Assembly (NCBI GenBank): GCA_002315935.1
Contig: DCII01000047.1
Span: 1 to 29,600, forward strand
Origin: Ruminococcaceae bacterium UBA1730
Lineage (GTDB): Bacteria > Bacillota > Clostridia > Oscillospirales > Acutalibacteraceae
Reading direction: 5' to 3'
Length of the DNA: 29,600 nucleotides
Part shown: piece by piece, positions 8,624 to 15,200 of the stretch
Layout: every line of letters begins with the position of its first letter
Numbering within the stretch: position 1 is the first letter of the stretch
Notes under the pieces: generated by a model
Database searches by the model: none
What the model saw: the letters and a program-made list of their open reading frames with translations, nothing else
Told to the model about the DNA's origin: nothing
Position numbers and translations under genes: made by a program

Positions 8624-8640
8624 TTGTTGAAGTTCAACAA
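8624..8640. promoter_or_regulatory. 17-bp perfect palindrome upstream of argG
   Basis: TTGTTGAA and TTCAACAA are perfect inverted repeats around one central G (8632). As RNA it would form only a 6-bp AT-rich stem with no U-tract, so it is a poor terminator; as DNA it could be an operator. It ends one base before the first ARG box. Confidence 0.4.
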
Positions 8641-8641
8641 G

Positions 8642-8657
8642 CTGAATAAATATTCAG
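8642..8657. promoter_or_regulatory. ARG box 1 (ArgR/AhrC operator) of argG
   Basis: CTGAATAAATATTCAG is a near-perfect palindrome fitting the Firmicute ARG-box pattern (TGAATA/TATTCA half-sites). It lies just upstream of the argG -35. The predicted effect is arginine-dependent repression. Confidence 0.75.
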
Positions 8658-8664
8658 AAATTAC

Positions 8665-8692
8665 TTGACTTTCTGAATATTTGCTGTATAAT
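8665..8692 (+). promoter_or_regulatory. Promoter of argG
   Basis: TTGACT (8665-8670), 16-bp spacer, TATAAT (8687-8692). The leader is short, about 36 nt. Confidence 0.85.
8673..8688. promoter_or_regulatory. ARG box 2 inside the argG promoter spacer
   Basis: One strong half-site, CTGAATATTT (8673-8682), identical to half of ARG box 1 read on the other strand; the other half is degenerate. It fills the -35/-10 spacer, with its centre about 31 bp (three helical turns) from box 1. ArgR bound here would block RNA polymerase. Confidence 0.55.
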
Positions 8693-8734
8693 TAGTGCAT
8701 AAACAAACGAAACATATGAAAGGTCGATAAAATC

Positions 8735-9958
8735 ATGAAAGAAATCAAAAAAGTAGTTCTTGCTTATTCGGGCGGTCTTGATACTTCAATTATCATTTCA
8801 TGGCTCAAAGAAAATTATAACAACTGCGAAGTAGTCTGCGTTTCCGGCAATGTCGGTCAGGACAGCGAGCTTGAAGGTCTTGAAGAAAAGGCTCTCAAGA
8901 CAGGTGCTTCAAAGCTCTATATTGAGGACCTTCAGGAAGAATTCGTCAATGATTACATCTTCCCAACCCTCAAGGCAGGTGCAGTATATGAGAAAGATTA
9001 CCTTCTCGGAACTTCATTTGCACGCCCCATCATCGCAAAGAGAATTGTTGAAATTGCAAAGGCTGAGGGTGCAGATGCCATCTGCCACGGATGCACCGGC
9101 AAGGGCAATGATCAGGTTAGGTTTGAGCTTGCAATCAAGGCATTTGCTCCCGAAATGGAAATCATTGCTCCCTGGAGAATTTGGAATCTCAAATCCCGTG
9201 AAGAAGAAATCGAATATGCAGAAGCACATAACATTCCTCTTAAGATTAACCGTGAAACCAACTATTCAAAGGATAAGAACCTTTGGCATCTTTCACACGA
9301 AGGTCTTGACCTTGAGGACCCTGCAAACGAGCCTCAGTACAATAAACCCGGTTTCCTTGAAATGGGCGTTTCTCCCGAAATGGCTCCCGATAAGGATACA
9401 TATATCACCATCCATTTTGAAAAGGGCATTCCCACAGCTGTTGACGGCAAGGAAATGGGCGGCGTTGAGCTTATCAGATACCTCAACAAAATCGGCGGCG
9501 AAAACGGAATCGGTCTCAATGACCTTGTTGAAAACCGTCTTGTAGGCATGAAGTCAAGAGGTGTTTATGAAAATCCCGCAGGAGCAATTCTTTTCAGAGC
9601 ACATGATGTTCTTGAAACCATCACTCTTGACAGAGATACACAGCATTACAAAGAGGTTGTTGCTCATCGTTTTGCAGAGCTTGTTTATTTCGGTCAGTGG
9701 TATACTCCGCTTCGTGCTTCTCTTTCGGCATTTGTTGACGAAACACAGAAAACAGTTACAGGCGATGTTAAGCTTAAGCTCTATAAGGGCAACATCATCA
9801 ACGCAGGTGTAACCTCACCCTATACTCTTTACAGCGAAGATTTCGCAACCTTCGATGCTGATGAAGTTTATAACCAGAAGGATTCGGCAGGCTTCATCAA
9901 CCTCTTCGGTCTTCCCATCAAGGTCAGAGCACTTCTTGAGGCTGAAAGAAACAAATAA
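8735..9958 (+). CDS. argG: Argininosuccinate synthase
   Basis: 407 aa. It condenses citrulline and aspartate with ATP to give argininosuccinate, the penultimate step of arginine synthesis. The N-terminal PP-loop (ATP pyrophosphatase) motif YSGGLDTS is at residues 11-18, followed by the conserved ICHGCTGKGNDQVRFE block and the tetramer-type synthase core (PWRIWNLKSREE, KDKNLWHLSHEG). AAAGGT upstream of 8735 is a modest ribosome binding site. argH follows after 63 nt. The promoter is covered by two ARG boxes, so regulation by arginine through an ArgR-type repressor is likely. Confidence 0.98.
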   Translation: MKEIKKVVLAYSGGLDTSIIISWLKENYNNCEVVCVSGNVGQDSELEGLEEKALKTGASKLYIEDLQEEFVNDYIFPTLKAGAVYEKDYLLGTSFARPIIAKRIVEIAKAEGADAICHGCTGKGNDQVRFELAIKAFAPEMEIIAPWRIWNLKSREEEIEYAEAHNIPLKINRETNYSKDKNLWHLSHEGLDLEDPANEPQYNKPGFLEMGVSPEMAPDKDTYITIHFEKGIPTAVDGKEMGGVELIRYLNKIGGENGIGLNDLVENRLVGMKSRGVYENPAGAILFRAHDVLETITLDRDTQHYKEVVAHRFAELVYFGQWYTPLRASLSAFVDETQKTVTGDVKLKLYKGNIINAGVTSPYTLYSEDFATFDADEVYNQKDSAGFINLFGLPIKVRALLEAERNK

Positions 9959-9972
9959 TTTAAAATCATTTT

Positions 9973-9998
9973 TAAAGGGCGAATCTCTTCGCCCTTTA
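9973..9998 (+). terminator. Strong hairpin between argG and argH (partial terminator or mRNA processing/stability element)
   Basis: An 11-bp perfect stem (9973-9983 with 9988-9998) has a UCUC tetraloop. It is followed by UUGACAUUAUG rather than a pure U-tract, so termination is probably incomplete. It lies 14 nt after argG and 23 nt before argH. Confidence 0.6.
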
Positions 9999-10021
9999 TT
10001 GACATTATGTAAGGAGACTTT

Positions 10022-11329
10022 ATGAAACTTTGGGCAGGTCGCTTCTCAAAGGAAGTTGACAAAAAAACTAACGATTTCAATTCTTCAATCGCAACAGATT
10101 CAAGAATGTATGCACAGGATATAAACGGCAGTATCGCCCATGTTACAATGCTTGCCGCACAGGGAATTATCCCGAAGGAGGACGGCTCCGCAATTGCCGC
10201 CGAGCTTGCAAAAATCAAAGAAGAAATTGCAGACGGAGCTCTCGCTATTGATCCTAATGCGGAAGATATTCACACATTCATTGAGCAGACCTTAACAGAG
10301 CGTCTCGGCGATGTTGGCAAGCGTCTTCACACAGGCAGAAGCAGAAATGACCAGGTTGCTCTTGATGTCCGCCTTTATCTGCGTGATGAATGCGATGAGG
10401 TTCTTAATCTTATCAACGGACTTATCAATTCACTTGAAACAAAAGGCGAAGAAAATGCTCACGCAATTATGCCGGGCTATACTCATCTGCAAAGAGCACA
10501 GCCGATAACCTTCAAGGCTCATCTTTCGGCTTATGTTGAAATGCTTAAGAGAGACCTCGGCAGAGTTGAGGATGCAAAGAAGAGAATGAATTCCTCTCCT
10601 CTCGGAAGCGGTGCACTTGCAGGCACAACCTATCCGATTGACAGAGCCATGACCGCTTCTCTTCTCGGCTTTGATTCATTCACCAAAAGCACTCTTGACG
10701 GCGTTGCAGACAGGGATTTCTGCGTTGAGCTTGCATCGGCTCTTTCCCTCGTTATGGTTCATCTTTCGAGAATGTGCGAAGAAATAATTCTCTGGTGCTC
10801 ATGGGAATTCAAATTTGTTGAGCTTGACGATGCTTTTTCAACGGGTTCAAGCATTATGCCGCAAAAGAAAAATCCCGATATTGCAGAGCTTGTCAGAGGC
10901 AAGAGCGGAAGAGTTTTCGGCGACCTTATGACACTTCTCACCGTTCTCAAGGGACTTCCGCTTGCTTATAACAAGGATATGCAGGAAGACAAGGATGCAA
11001 TCTTTGATGCGTTTGATACCGTCAAAATCTGCCTGACTACTCTTATTCCGATGATTGACACTATGAAAGTCATTCCCGAAAATATGAGAAAAGCGGCGGC
11101 GGGCGGATTCATCAATGCAACAGACTGTGCCGATTTCCTCGTTTCAAAGGGACTTCCCTTCCGTGATGCGTATAAGGCAACAGGCGAGCTTGTTGCTCTC
11201 TGCATCAAAACGGGCAAAACGCTTGAAGCTCTTGAAATTGAAGAATATAAAAATATCTGCGAACTCTTTGATGACGGAGTTTATGAAGCAATCAAGCTTG
11301 AAAACTGCGTTAAACGCAGAGGAATGTAA
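10022..11329 (+). CDS. argH: Argininosuccinate lyase
   Basis: 435 aa. It splits argininosuccinate into arginine and fumarate, the last step of the pathway. Fumarase/aspartase-superfamily signatures are present: HTGRSRNDQ at 103-111, YTHLQRAQP at 153-161 with its conserved His, and the signature GSSIMPQKKNPD at 275-286 with the catalytic Ser loop. AAGGAG (10011-10016) sits just before the ATG. At 435 aa it is about 20-25 residues shorter than E. coli and Bacillus enzymes; the tail ends soon after the conserved LENCV. All catalytic motifs are intact, so I expect it to be functional. Confidence 0.97.
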   Translation: MKLWAGRFSKEVDKKTNDFNSSIATDSRMYAQDINGSIAHVTMLAAQGIIPKEDGSAIAAELAKIKEEIADGALAIDPNAEDIHTFIEQTLTERLGDVGKRLHTGRSRNDQVALDVRLYLRDECDEVLNLINGLINSLETKGEENAHAIMPGYTHLQRAQPITFKAHLSAYVEMLKRDLGRVEDAKKRMNSSPLGSGALAGTTYPIDRAMTASLLGFDSFTKSTLDGVADRDFCVELASALSLVMVHLSRMCEEIILWCSWEFKFVELDDAFSTGSSIMPQKKNPDIAELVRGKSGRVFGDLMTLLTVLKGLPLAYNKDMQEDKDAIFDAFDTVKICLTTLIPMIDTMKVIPENMRKAAAGGFINATDCADFLVSKGLPFRDAYKATGELVALCIKTGKTLEALEIEEYKNICELFDDGVYEAIKLENCVKRRGM

Positions 11330-11337
11330 TAACAAAC

Positions 11338-11371
11338 AAAAGCGGACATTTCGGTGTTCGCTTTTATATTT
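11338..11371 (+). terminator. Intrinsic terminator of argG-argH
   Basis: An 11-bp stem (11338-11348 with 11355-11365, one G-U) has the loop TTTCGG; A/T-rich sequence with a T-run follows (11366-11371). The A-rich left arm means it may also work on the minus strand for the convergent gene. Confidence 0.85.
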
Positions 11372-11444
11372 TTGAAGGAATTGAACCGAAAAAGACCTTT
11401 TCTCAGACACTGGTTTTTTCAGTTGATAGTTCGCAAAACGGGAT

Positions 11445-12206
11445 TTATCCCTCTTTAACGGTGTATTCTGCAACTGTTGTCAGTTCTGCATTACTTGCGT
11501 TATCAATAAACAATTTACGGTTAAATGTAATTCCTTTTTTATTCATACATATCTCTAAAATGCAGAGAAAAATTCCAATATCAATGCGATTATAATACGA
11601 TACCGCAGCCGCAGGCATAATTCCTCTTTTGCCGGGTTTCTTATACCTGTGAACCGTTAGCTTGCCGGCATTGTTTTCAACATACCAGGGTTGCGAATTG
11701 CAGGCACTTGGGGCAAAACGGGCAATGTCTGCAACGCCGAGGTCATCGCCTGACCATACTTCGTTGAGTGGCTTGCGTTTTGCTTTGAACATATCTTTTC
11801 GATAAAACGATTGTTCATTCACCTTGTGTATTGCAATCATAATAACAAATTTCATTGCGTTATAGTCAGGCAAATCAGGTTTACCGATTCCGAACCACAG
11901 AGTTCCTATATCATGCTGTACCAGATATAAATCCAACTGCTCACCTATGTAGCCTACATTCATCAGATAATTTTCTTTTTCTTCGCTGTAAATCAGAATG
12001 CAGAGCTCTGCATCTCTCTTAAAATTCACCTTGCTTGCAGGAACGATACGAACAGCAGTTTTAATATCAGGATATAAGCAATCAAAATCAGCATAAGCCT
12101 TCTTGATATTATCAATCTCATCCTGCGTTATTGTATCGTTGCCCACACCTCTGAATAAGTGAAACGACTTTCTTTTAAATATTGCTTCGTAATAATTTTC
12201 TTTCAT
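11445..12206 (-). CDS. Nitroreductase-family protein (TM1586-like)
   Basis: 253 aa from the ATG at 12206. The sequence looks like the putative TM nitroreductase group, flavin-dependent proteins made of two nitroreductase-like halves: an N-terminal RKSFHLFRG segment, a central IGTLWFGIGKP, and a second half with ARFAPSACNSQPWYVE resembling the FMN-contacting SACNxQPW motif. Substrate and physiological role are unknown. An upstream TTG (12248) would extend it by 14 residues, but the ribosome-binding-like sequence there belongs to the tRNA terminator; the ATG start has only a weak AGAG site. I see no clear promoter of its own; read-through from the tRNA is possible. It converges with argH. Confidence 0.75.
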   Translation of the reverse strand: MKENYYEAIFKRKSFHLFRGVGNDTITQDEIDNIKKAYADFDCLYPDIKTAVRIVPASKVNFKRDAELCILIYSEEKENYLMNVGYIGEQLDLYLVQHDIGTLWFGIGKPDLPDYNAMKFVIMIAIHKVNEQSFYRKDMFKAKRKPLNEVWSGDDLGVADIARFAPSACNSQPWYVENNAGKLTVHRYKKPGKRGIMPAAAVSYYNRIDIGIFLCILEICMNKKGITFNRKLFIDNASNAELTTVAEYTVKEG

Positions 12207-12256
12207 ATCATTTTCTCTTTGTAAATTCTTTTTCTGTATCTGTTCCAAATTTAGTT

Positions 12257-12294
12257 AAAAAAATCTCCTTTGTCCCAAAAGACAAAAGAGATTT
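12257..12294 (-). terminator. Terminator of the tRNA-Ala gene
   Basis: A 14-bp stem (12261-12274 with 12281-12294, one G-U pair) has a 6-nt loop and is followed on the minus strand by a run of U (complement of 12257-12263). It starts just after the tRNA CCA end. Confidence 0.9.
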
Positions 12295-12298
12295 TTTA

Positions 12299-12374
12299 TG
12301 GTGGAGACGAAGAGGATCGAACTCTCGACCTTACGGATGCGAACCGTACGCTCTCCCAGCTGAGCTACGCCCCC
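12299..12374 (-). tRNA. tRNA-Ala (anticodon CGC)
   Basis: 76 nt on the minus strand including an encoded CCA (12299-12301). The cloverleaf is complete: acceptor GGGGGCG with CGTCTCC, D arm GCTC/GAGC, anticodon stem TACGG/CCGTA around loop TTCGCAT, T arm GAGAG/CTCTT with TTCGATC. The anticodon CGC reads the Ala codon GCG. The G3-U70 pair, the main alanine identity element, is present. The tRNA stands alone between its own consensus promoter and terminator. Confidence 0.96.
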
Positions 12375-12387
12375 TAAGACATATGTA

Positions 12388-12416
12388 ATTATAGAATCAT
12401 TTGATTTGTTTGTCAA
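12388..12416 (-). promoter_or_regulatory. Perfect sigma-A promoter of the tRNA-Ala gene
   Basis: Minus strand: TTGACA (12411-12416), 17-bp spacer, TATAAT (12388-12393), ending 13 nt before the mature tRNA 5' end. The -35 and most of the spacer lie inside the last codons of the upstream acyltransferase gene. Confidence 0.92.
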
Positions 12417-13482
12417 TAGAAACTTTCTTTTTCGGCGAAAGATGAAGCAAAATATCGAGCTTATCCATTGCAACATCAAAGCCCCATGCAATGAGAAGCG
12501 TTACGGCGAGGCAGCAGAGTGCGAACAGCTTCGGATATTCGTTCAGACCGAGAGAGCGGAAATAAATCATCGGGATTCTCTGGAGAATGTATATTCCCAT
12601 AACGTGCTTACCGAACCAGCGCAGAACGGCATTGTTGACGCTGATACGCATCGAAAGAAACACAAGAAGCATTCCGAATGCAAGAGCCGTAAAAAAGAAA
12701 AGGTGTCTGCTCTTTGTTAAAACAGTAAGCTTGAATTTCAGAGTAAAAAACAGAACAAGCGTTATTGCCGTTGCCGAAAACCATTTTCCGAAATCATTCA
12801 GAAGAGCTTTGTCGATTTTCGGCTTCGCCATTGCATACCACATTCCGAGCGGATAGCAGAGAGCGGTATCATACCACCAGTAATTATTTTCCTTAATCTT
12901 CATCAACCAGATAACAACGCCGATACTGAGCAGCGTTGTGATAACGGTTCCTGCAAGCATATGCTTCCTGCCGACAAGGATGAAGCCGATAAAGGTTGCG
13001 AAATAGAGCAGGATAATAGTCATTATGAACCATGAGCTGTTGCCGAGGTCCGAAGCACCGACAAGCGACTGAAAAAATCTCTTCGCAGTGAATTTATTAC
13101 CCATTGCAAATCCGAGAAGAAGATAAAGCACGATTGCAAAAGCAAAATGATACCAGACCTTCAGAATTCTCTTGACGGGAATGGATTTTATATAGCCGTC
13201 TTTTTTCGCAATTGCAAGATAAACTCCGTAGCCCGAATAGAAAAGAAACATAACAACCATGAGCTGACCGAGCCAGTTCATGAAATCGTAATAGGGCTTA
13301 TTCATTTCATCAAGAACGGGAGTTATATACTGCCTGAGATGCGAAAAGAAAACAATGATAACAAATATTCCTTTTATTGCCCCCGTCTTCTGCGGAGACA
13401 TATAATCTTCAAAGCCGTTTTTCCCTCTGAAATCAACGCCGACAAGGGAAAGAATCAGTAACGCCGCAATAAACAATACCAT
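12397..13482 (-). CDS. Acyltransferase-3 family integral membrane protein
   Basis: 361 aa with about ten hydrophobic segments. The N-terminal helix is followed by GIFVIIVFFSHLRQY, which carries the conserved His (H48) typical of acyltransferase-3 proteins, and by a glycine-containing second helix (FLFYSGYGVYLAI). A basic loop (VKRILKVWYH) and a Lys-rich cytoplasmic tail (PKKKVSIDKQIK) follow. Family members transfer acyl groups to cell-surface sugars, peptidoglycan or lipids; the substrate here is unknown. It starts 16 nt after the stop of the small Cys4 protein and probably shares its promoter; its own ribosome binding site is weak. Its 3' end contains the tRNA promoter. Confidence 0.82.
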   Translation of the reverse strand: MVLFIAALLILSLVGVDFRGKNGFEDYMSPQKTGAIKGIFVIIVFFSHLRQYITPVLDEMNKPYYDFMNWLGQLMVVMFLFYSGYGVYLAIAKKDGYIKSIPVKRILKVWYHFAFAIVLYLLLGFAMGNKFTAKRFFQSLVGASDLGNSSWFIMTIILLYFATFIGFILVGRKHMLAGTVITTLLSIGVVIWLMKIKENNYWWYDTALCYPLGMWYAMAKPKIDKALLNDFGKWFSATAITLVLFFTLKFKLTVLTKSRHLFFFTALAFGMLLVFLSMRISVNNAVLRWFGKHVMGIYILQRIPMIYFRSLGLNEYPKLFALCCLAVTLLIAWGFDVAMDKLDILLHLSPKKKVSIDKQIK

Positions 13483-13498
13483 AATTCACACCAACATT

Positions 13499-13717
13499 TC
13501 AAAGCTCAAAATCTTTGGGGTCTGCACTCTCAAAAACGGGTGCTTTTCTCGGAACTCTCTTCAAGGGGTCATATTTATACGACCTGCAACTTCCGTCAAG
13601 CTCCTTTATCCCCTTTTTGGTGCAGAAAACATTCTTGCCGTCAGGCGAAATTCTGCCGATAACACAGTTTTTGCATTCGGGAGTGTAATTTTTTGAATTA
13701 AGAATTTTCTTTTTCAT
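13499..13717 (-). CDS. Small four-cysteine protein of unknown function
   Basis: 72 aa from the ATG at 13717, chosen because GGAGG lies upstream with good spacing and because the longer reading runs through the promoter. It is basic (MKKKILNSKNY) with cysteines in ECKNC, FC and SC and an SYKYDPLKRVP stretch after the last one. The spacing suggests a small metal-binding fold, but this is not proven. There is no signal peptide or membrane segment. It is the first gene of a two-gene unit with the acyltransferase. I do not recognise a named function. Confidence 0.72.
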   Translation of the reverse strand: MKKKILNSKNYTPECKNCVIGRISPDGKNVFCTKKGIKELDGSCRSYKYDPLKRVPRKAPVFESADPKDFEL

Positions 13718-13739
13718 ATCAACTTCCTCCGATTGTTTT

Positions 13740-13768
13740 ATTTTATCATACTTTCCTGCCGTTATCAA
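13740..13768 (-). promoter_or_regulatory. Promoter of the Cys4 protein-acyltransferase unit
   Basis: Minus strand: TTGATA (13763-13768), 17-bp spacer, TAAAAT (13740-13745), about 22 nt before the start codon. Confidence 0.72.
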
Positions 13769-13788
13769 GGGTAACACTGCAAATTGCT

Positions 13789-14817
13789 TTACGCAGATTG
13801 AATTGTGCGGTTTTGCCCAAGGTCAAGGATAATCAGCGAAGCAAGAAACATCAGCGAGAGCGAAGCCGGAAGCGAAAAAGAATTCATCACAAATCTTTCG
13901 GTCTGAATGCTGACCGCATCGGCCTCAACGGGAAAATAATTCAGAATAACAAAGCATATCAGCGTTGAGAGAGCCGCATGAATAAATCTGAAAAGCAGGA
14001 ATTTCAGCTTTTTTGTTTCCGTAATCGAAAAAATCTGCATATGAACGCAAATTCCGCCAAATGCACATATTCCCGAAATCATAGGAAGCGGCATGGTCGA
14101 AGCCGCTTTTTCACAGCCGCCCGTCACCTCAAGAAAGCTATGCAAAAGAATTTTCGCTTTTCCGTCAATTGGAATAAGATTGATTATTTCGCCCATTCCC
14201 GAAAAAAGAGCCACGAAGCCGCAGATTATCAGCATTGAAACCGTTCCCGATGAAACGCCATCAACAAGTGCTTCATCGGGGCTTTTTGTTCTTGTTTCGG
14301 ATAAAGAATTGTTTTCCGTCCTCTCTCCTATTGCCGAAAACAATCCGATTAAAAGAGACGAAATGCAGACGGAAATCAGAATGATTATCCCCGATTTTTT
14401 TGAATTGAGCATCATAATTCCCACGGCATTTATTGAAAATCCCATTCCCGGGCTGATGCAGAAGCGGAGCATTCTTTGCTTCTGATTTTCGGAAATTCTC
14501 CCCGATTTCATAAGCTCCTCCGTCATTTTTGCCCCTGTCGGATAACCTGCGAAAAGTCCGAGAAAAATGGTGGGAAGGGCTTCGGCAGGAAGCGAAAAAG
14601 CCTTCATAAAAATTCCTGCCGCTTTTTTCAGAGGTCTGGGCATTGAGCCGTTTCCGATAATTGACGATGCACACATAAACACGAAAAGTGACGGCACTAC
14701 CGTGTTTGCCGAGAGCATAAGTCCGTTTTTAACGCCCTTGAGAAATTGCTCAGGAAACAGAAAAGCACAGAGAAACGCCGATATTCCGAGCAGAAATGTT
14801 ACACTTCCTTTTTTCAT
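13789..14817 (-). CDS. ylbJ: Sporulation integral membrane protein, YlbJ family
   Basis: 342 aa, polytopic membrane protein with a nucleoside-recognition (Gate) type architecture: N-terminal hydrophobic helix, SANTVVPSLFVFM, and LFAGYPTGAKMTEEL, which resembles the conserved GYPxGAK motif of YlbJ. A second Gate half follows (GTVSMLIICGFVALFSGMGE). In B. subtilis YlbJ is made in the mother cell and is needed for normal spore coat or spore resistance. The ATG at 14817 is preferred over 14838 because GGTGAG lies just upstream. It is divergent from yqfC-yqfD across an 80-bp region. Known YlbJ proteins are somewhat longer. Confidence 0.82.
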   Translation of the reverse strand: MKKGSVTFLLGISAFLCAFLFPEQFLKGVKNGLMLSANTVVPSLFVFMCASSIIGNGSMPRPLKKAAGIFMKAFSLPAEALPTIFLGLFAGYPTGAKMTEELMKSGRISENQKQRMLRFCISPGMGFSINAVGIMMLNSKKSGIIILISVCISSLLIGLFSAIGERTENNSLSETRTKSPDEALVDGVSSGTVSMLIICGFVALFSGMGEIINLIPIDGKAKILLHSFLEVTGGCEKAASTMPLPMISGICAFGGICVHMQIFSITETKKLKFLLFRFIHAALSTLICFVILNYFPVEADAVSIQTERFVMNSFSLPASLSLMFLASLIILDLGQNRTIQSA

Positions 14818-14832
14818 TTTCTCACCGCCTTC

Positions 14833-14886
14833 ATTCAATTCTATTCCGGAATGTTCTTTTTATTGATGAAAAATCATAAATTGAAT
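14833..14886. promoter_or_regulatory. Divergent ylbJ/yqfC regulatory region with nested inverted repeats
   Basis: ATTCAATT (14833-14840) and AATTGAAT (14879-14886) form an 8-bp inverted repeat flanking the perfect palindrome ATTCCGGAAT (14843-14852). I find no good sigma-A promoter here. A mother-cell sigma-E promoter would be expected for these genes, but I cannot place one confidently. Confidence 0.4.
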
Positions 14887-14897
14887 CGGGTGATAAA

Positions 14898-15191
14898 ATG
14901 AAAGAAAACAGATTTGCCGCAAAAGGCGAACAGATTATTGAAGCTCTCACAAAAAGCATGGATATTCCGACTGATGCACTTTCGGGATTTGCTCATATCG
15001 AGCTGTGCGGAAACCGTGAAGCAAGAGTTGACGGCTGCAAGGGCGTGCTTGAATATTGCAGCTGCAGAATTTCTCTGAACACCGGCAGACTGAATGTCTG
15101 CTTCTGCGGCTGTGACCTCTGCATAGCTTCAATGCAGGATGGCCAAGCAATAATAAAGGGCTTGATTTCGGATATAAGCTTTGAAAATTAG
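14898..15191 (+). CDS. yqfC: Sporulation protein YqfC (YabP/YqfC family)
   Basis: 97 aa. YqfC proteins are small sporulation factors encoded directly upstream of yqfD, under sigma-E in B. subtilis. The visible pattern fits: an N-terminal helix, a beta-rich core with the FAHIELCGNREARVDGCKG stretch (turn and strand typical of the YabP fold) and GLISDISFE near the end. It is unusually cysteine-rich, with eight Cys including CFCGCDLC. The start has GGGTG a few bases upstream. yqfD begins 9 nt after its stop. Confidence 0.85.
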   Translation: MKENRFAAKGEQIIEALTKSMDIPTDALSGFAHIELCGNREARVDGCKGVLEYCSCRISLNTGRLNVCFCGCDLCIASMQDGQAIIKGLISDISFEN

Positions 15192-15200
15192 AGGTGGATT

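Noticed and set aside
9999..10004. TTGACA just upstream of argH, possible separate promoter
   Set aside because: No acceptable -10 at 16-18 bp; the expected position falls in the argH start codon region.
11400..11460. Small hairpins after the nitroreductase stop as a dedicated terminator
   Set aside because: Stems are only 4 bp; the nearby argH terminator, possibly bidirectional, is a better explanation.
12182..12388. 68-codon plus-strand frame across the tRNA
   Set aside because: It reads through the tRNA-Ala gene antisense and gives the common spurious RGSNSRPYGCEP-type peptide.
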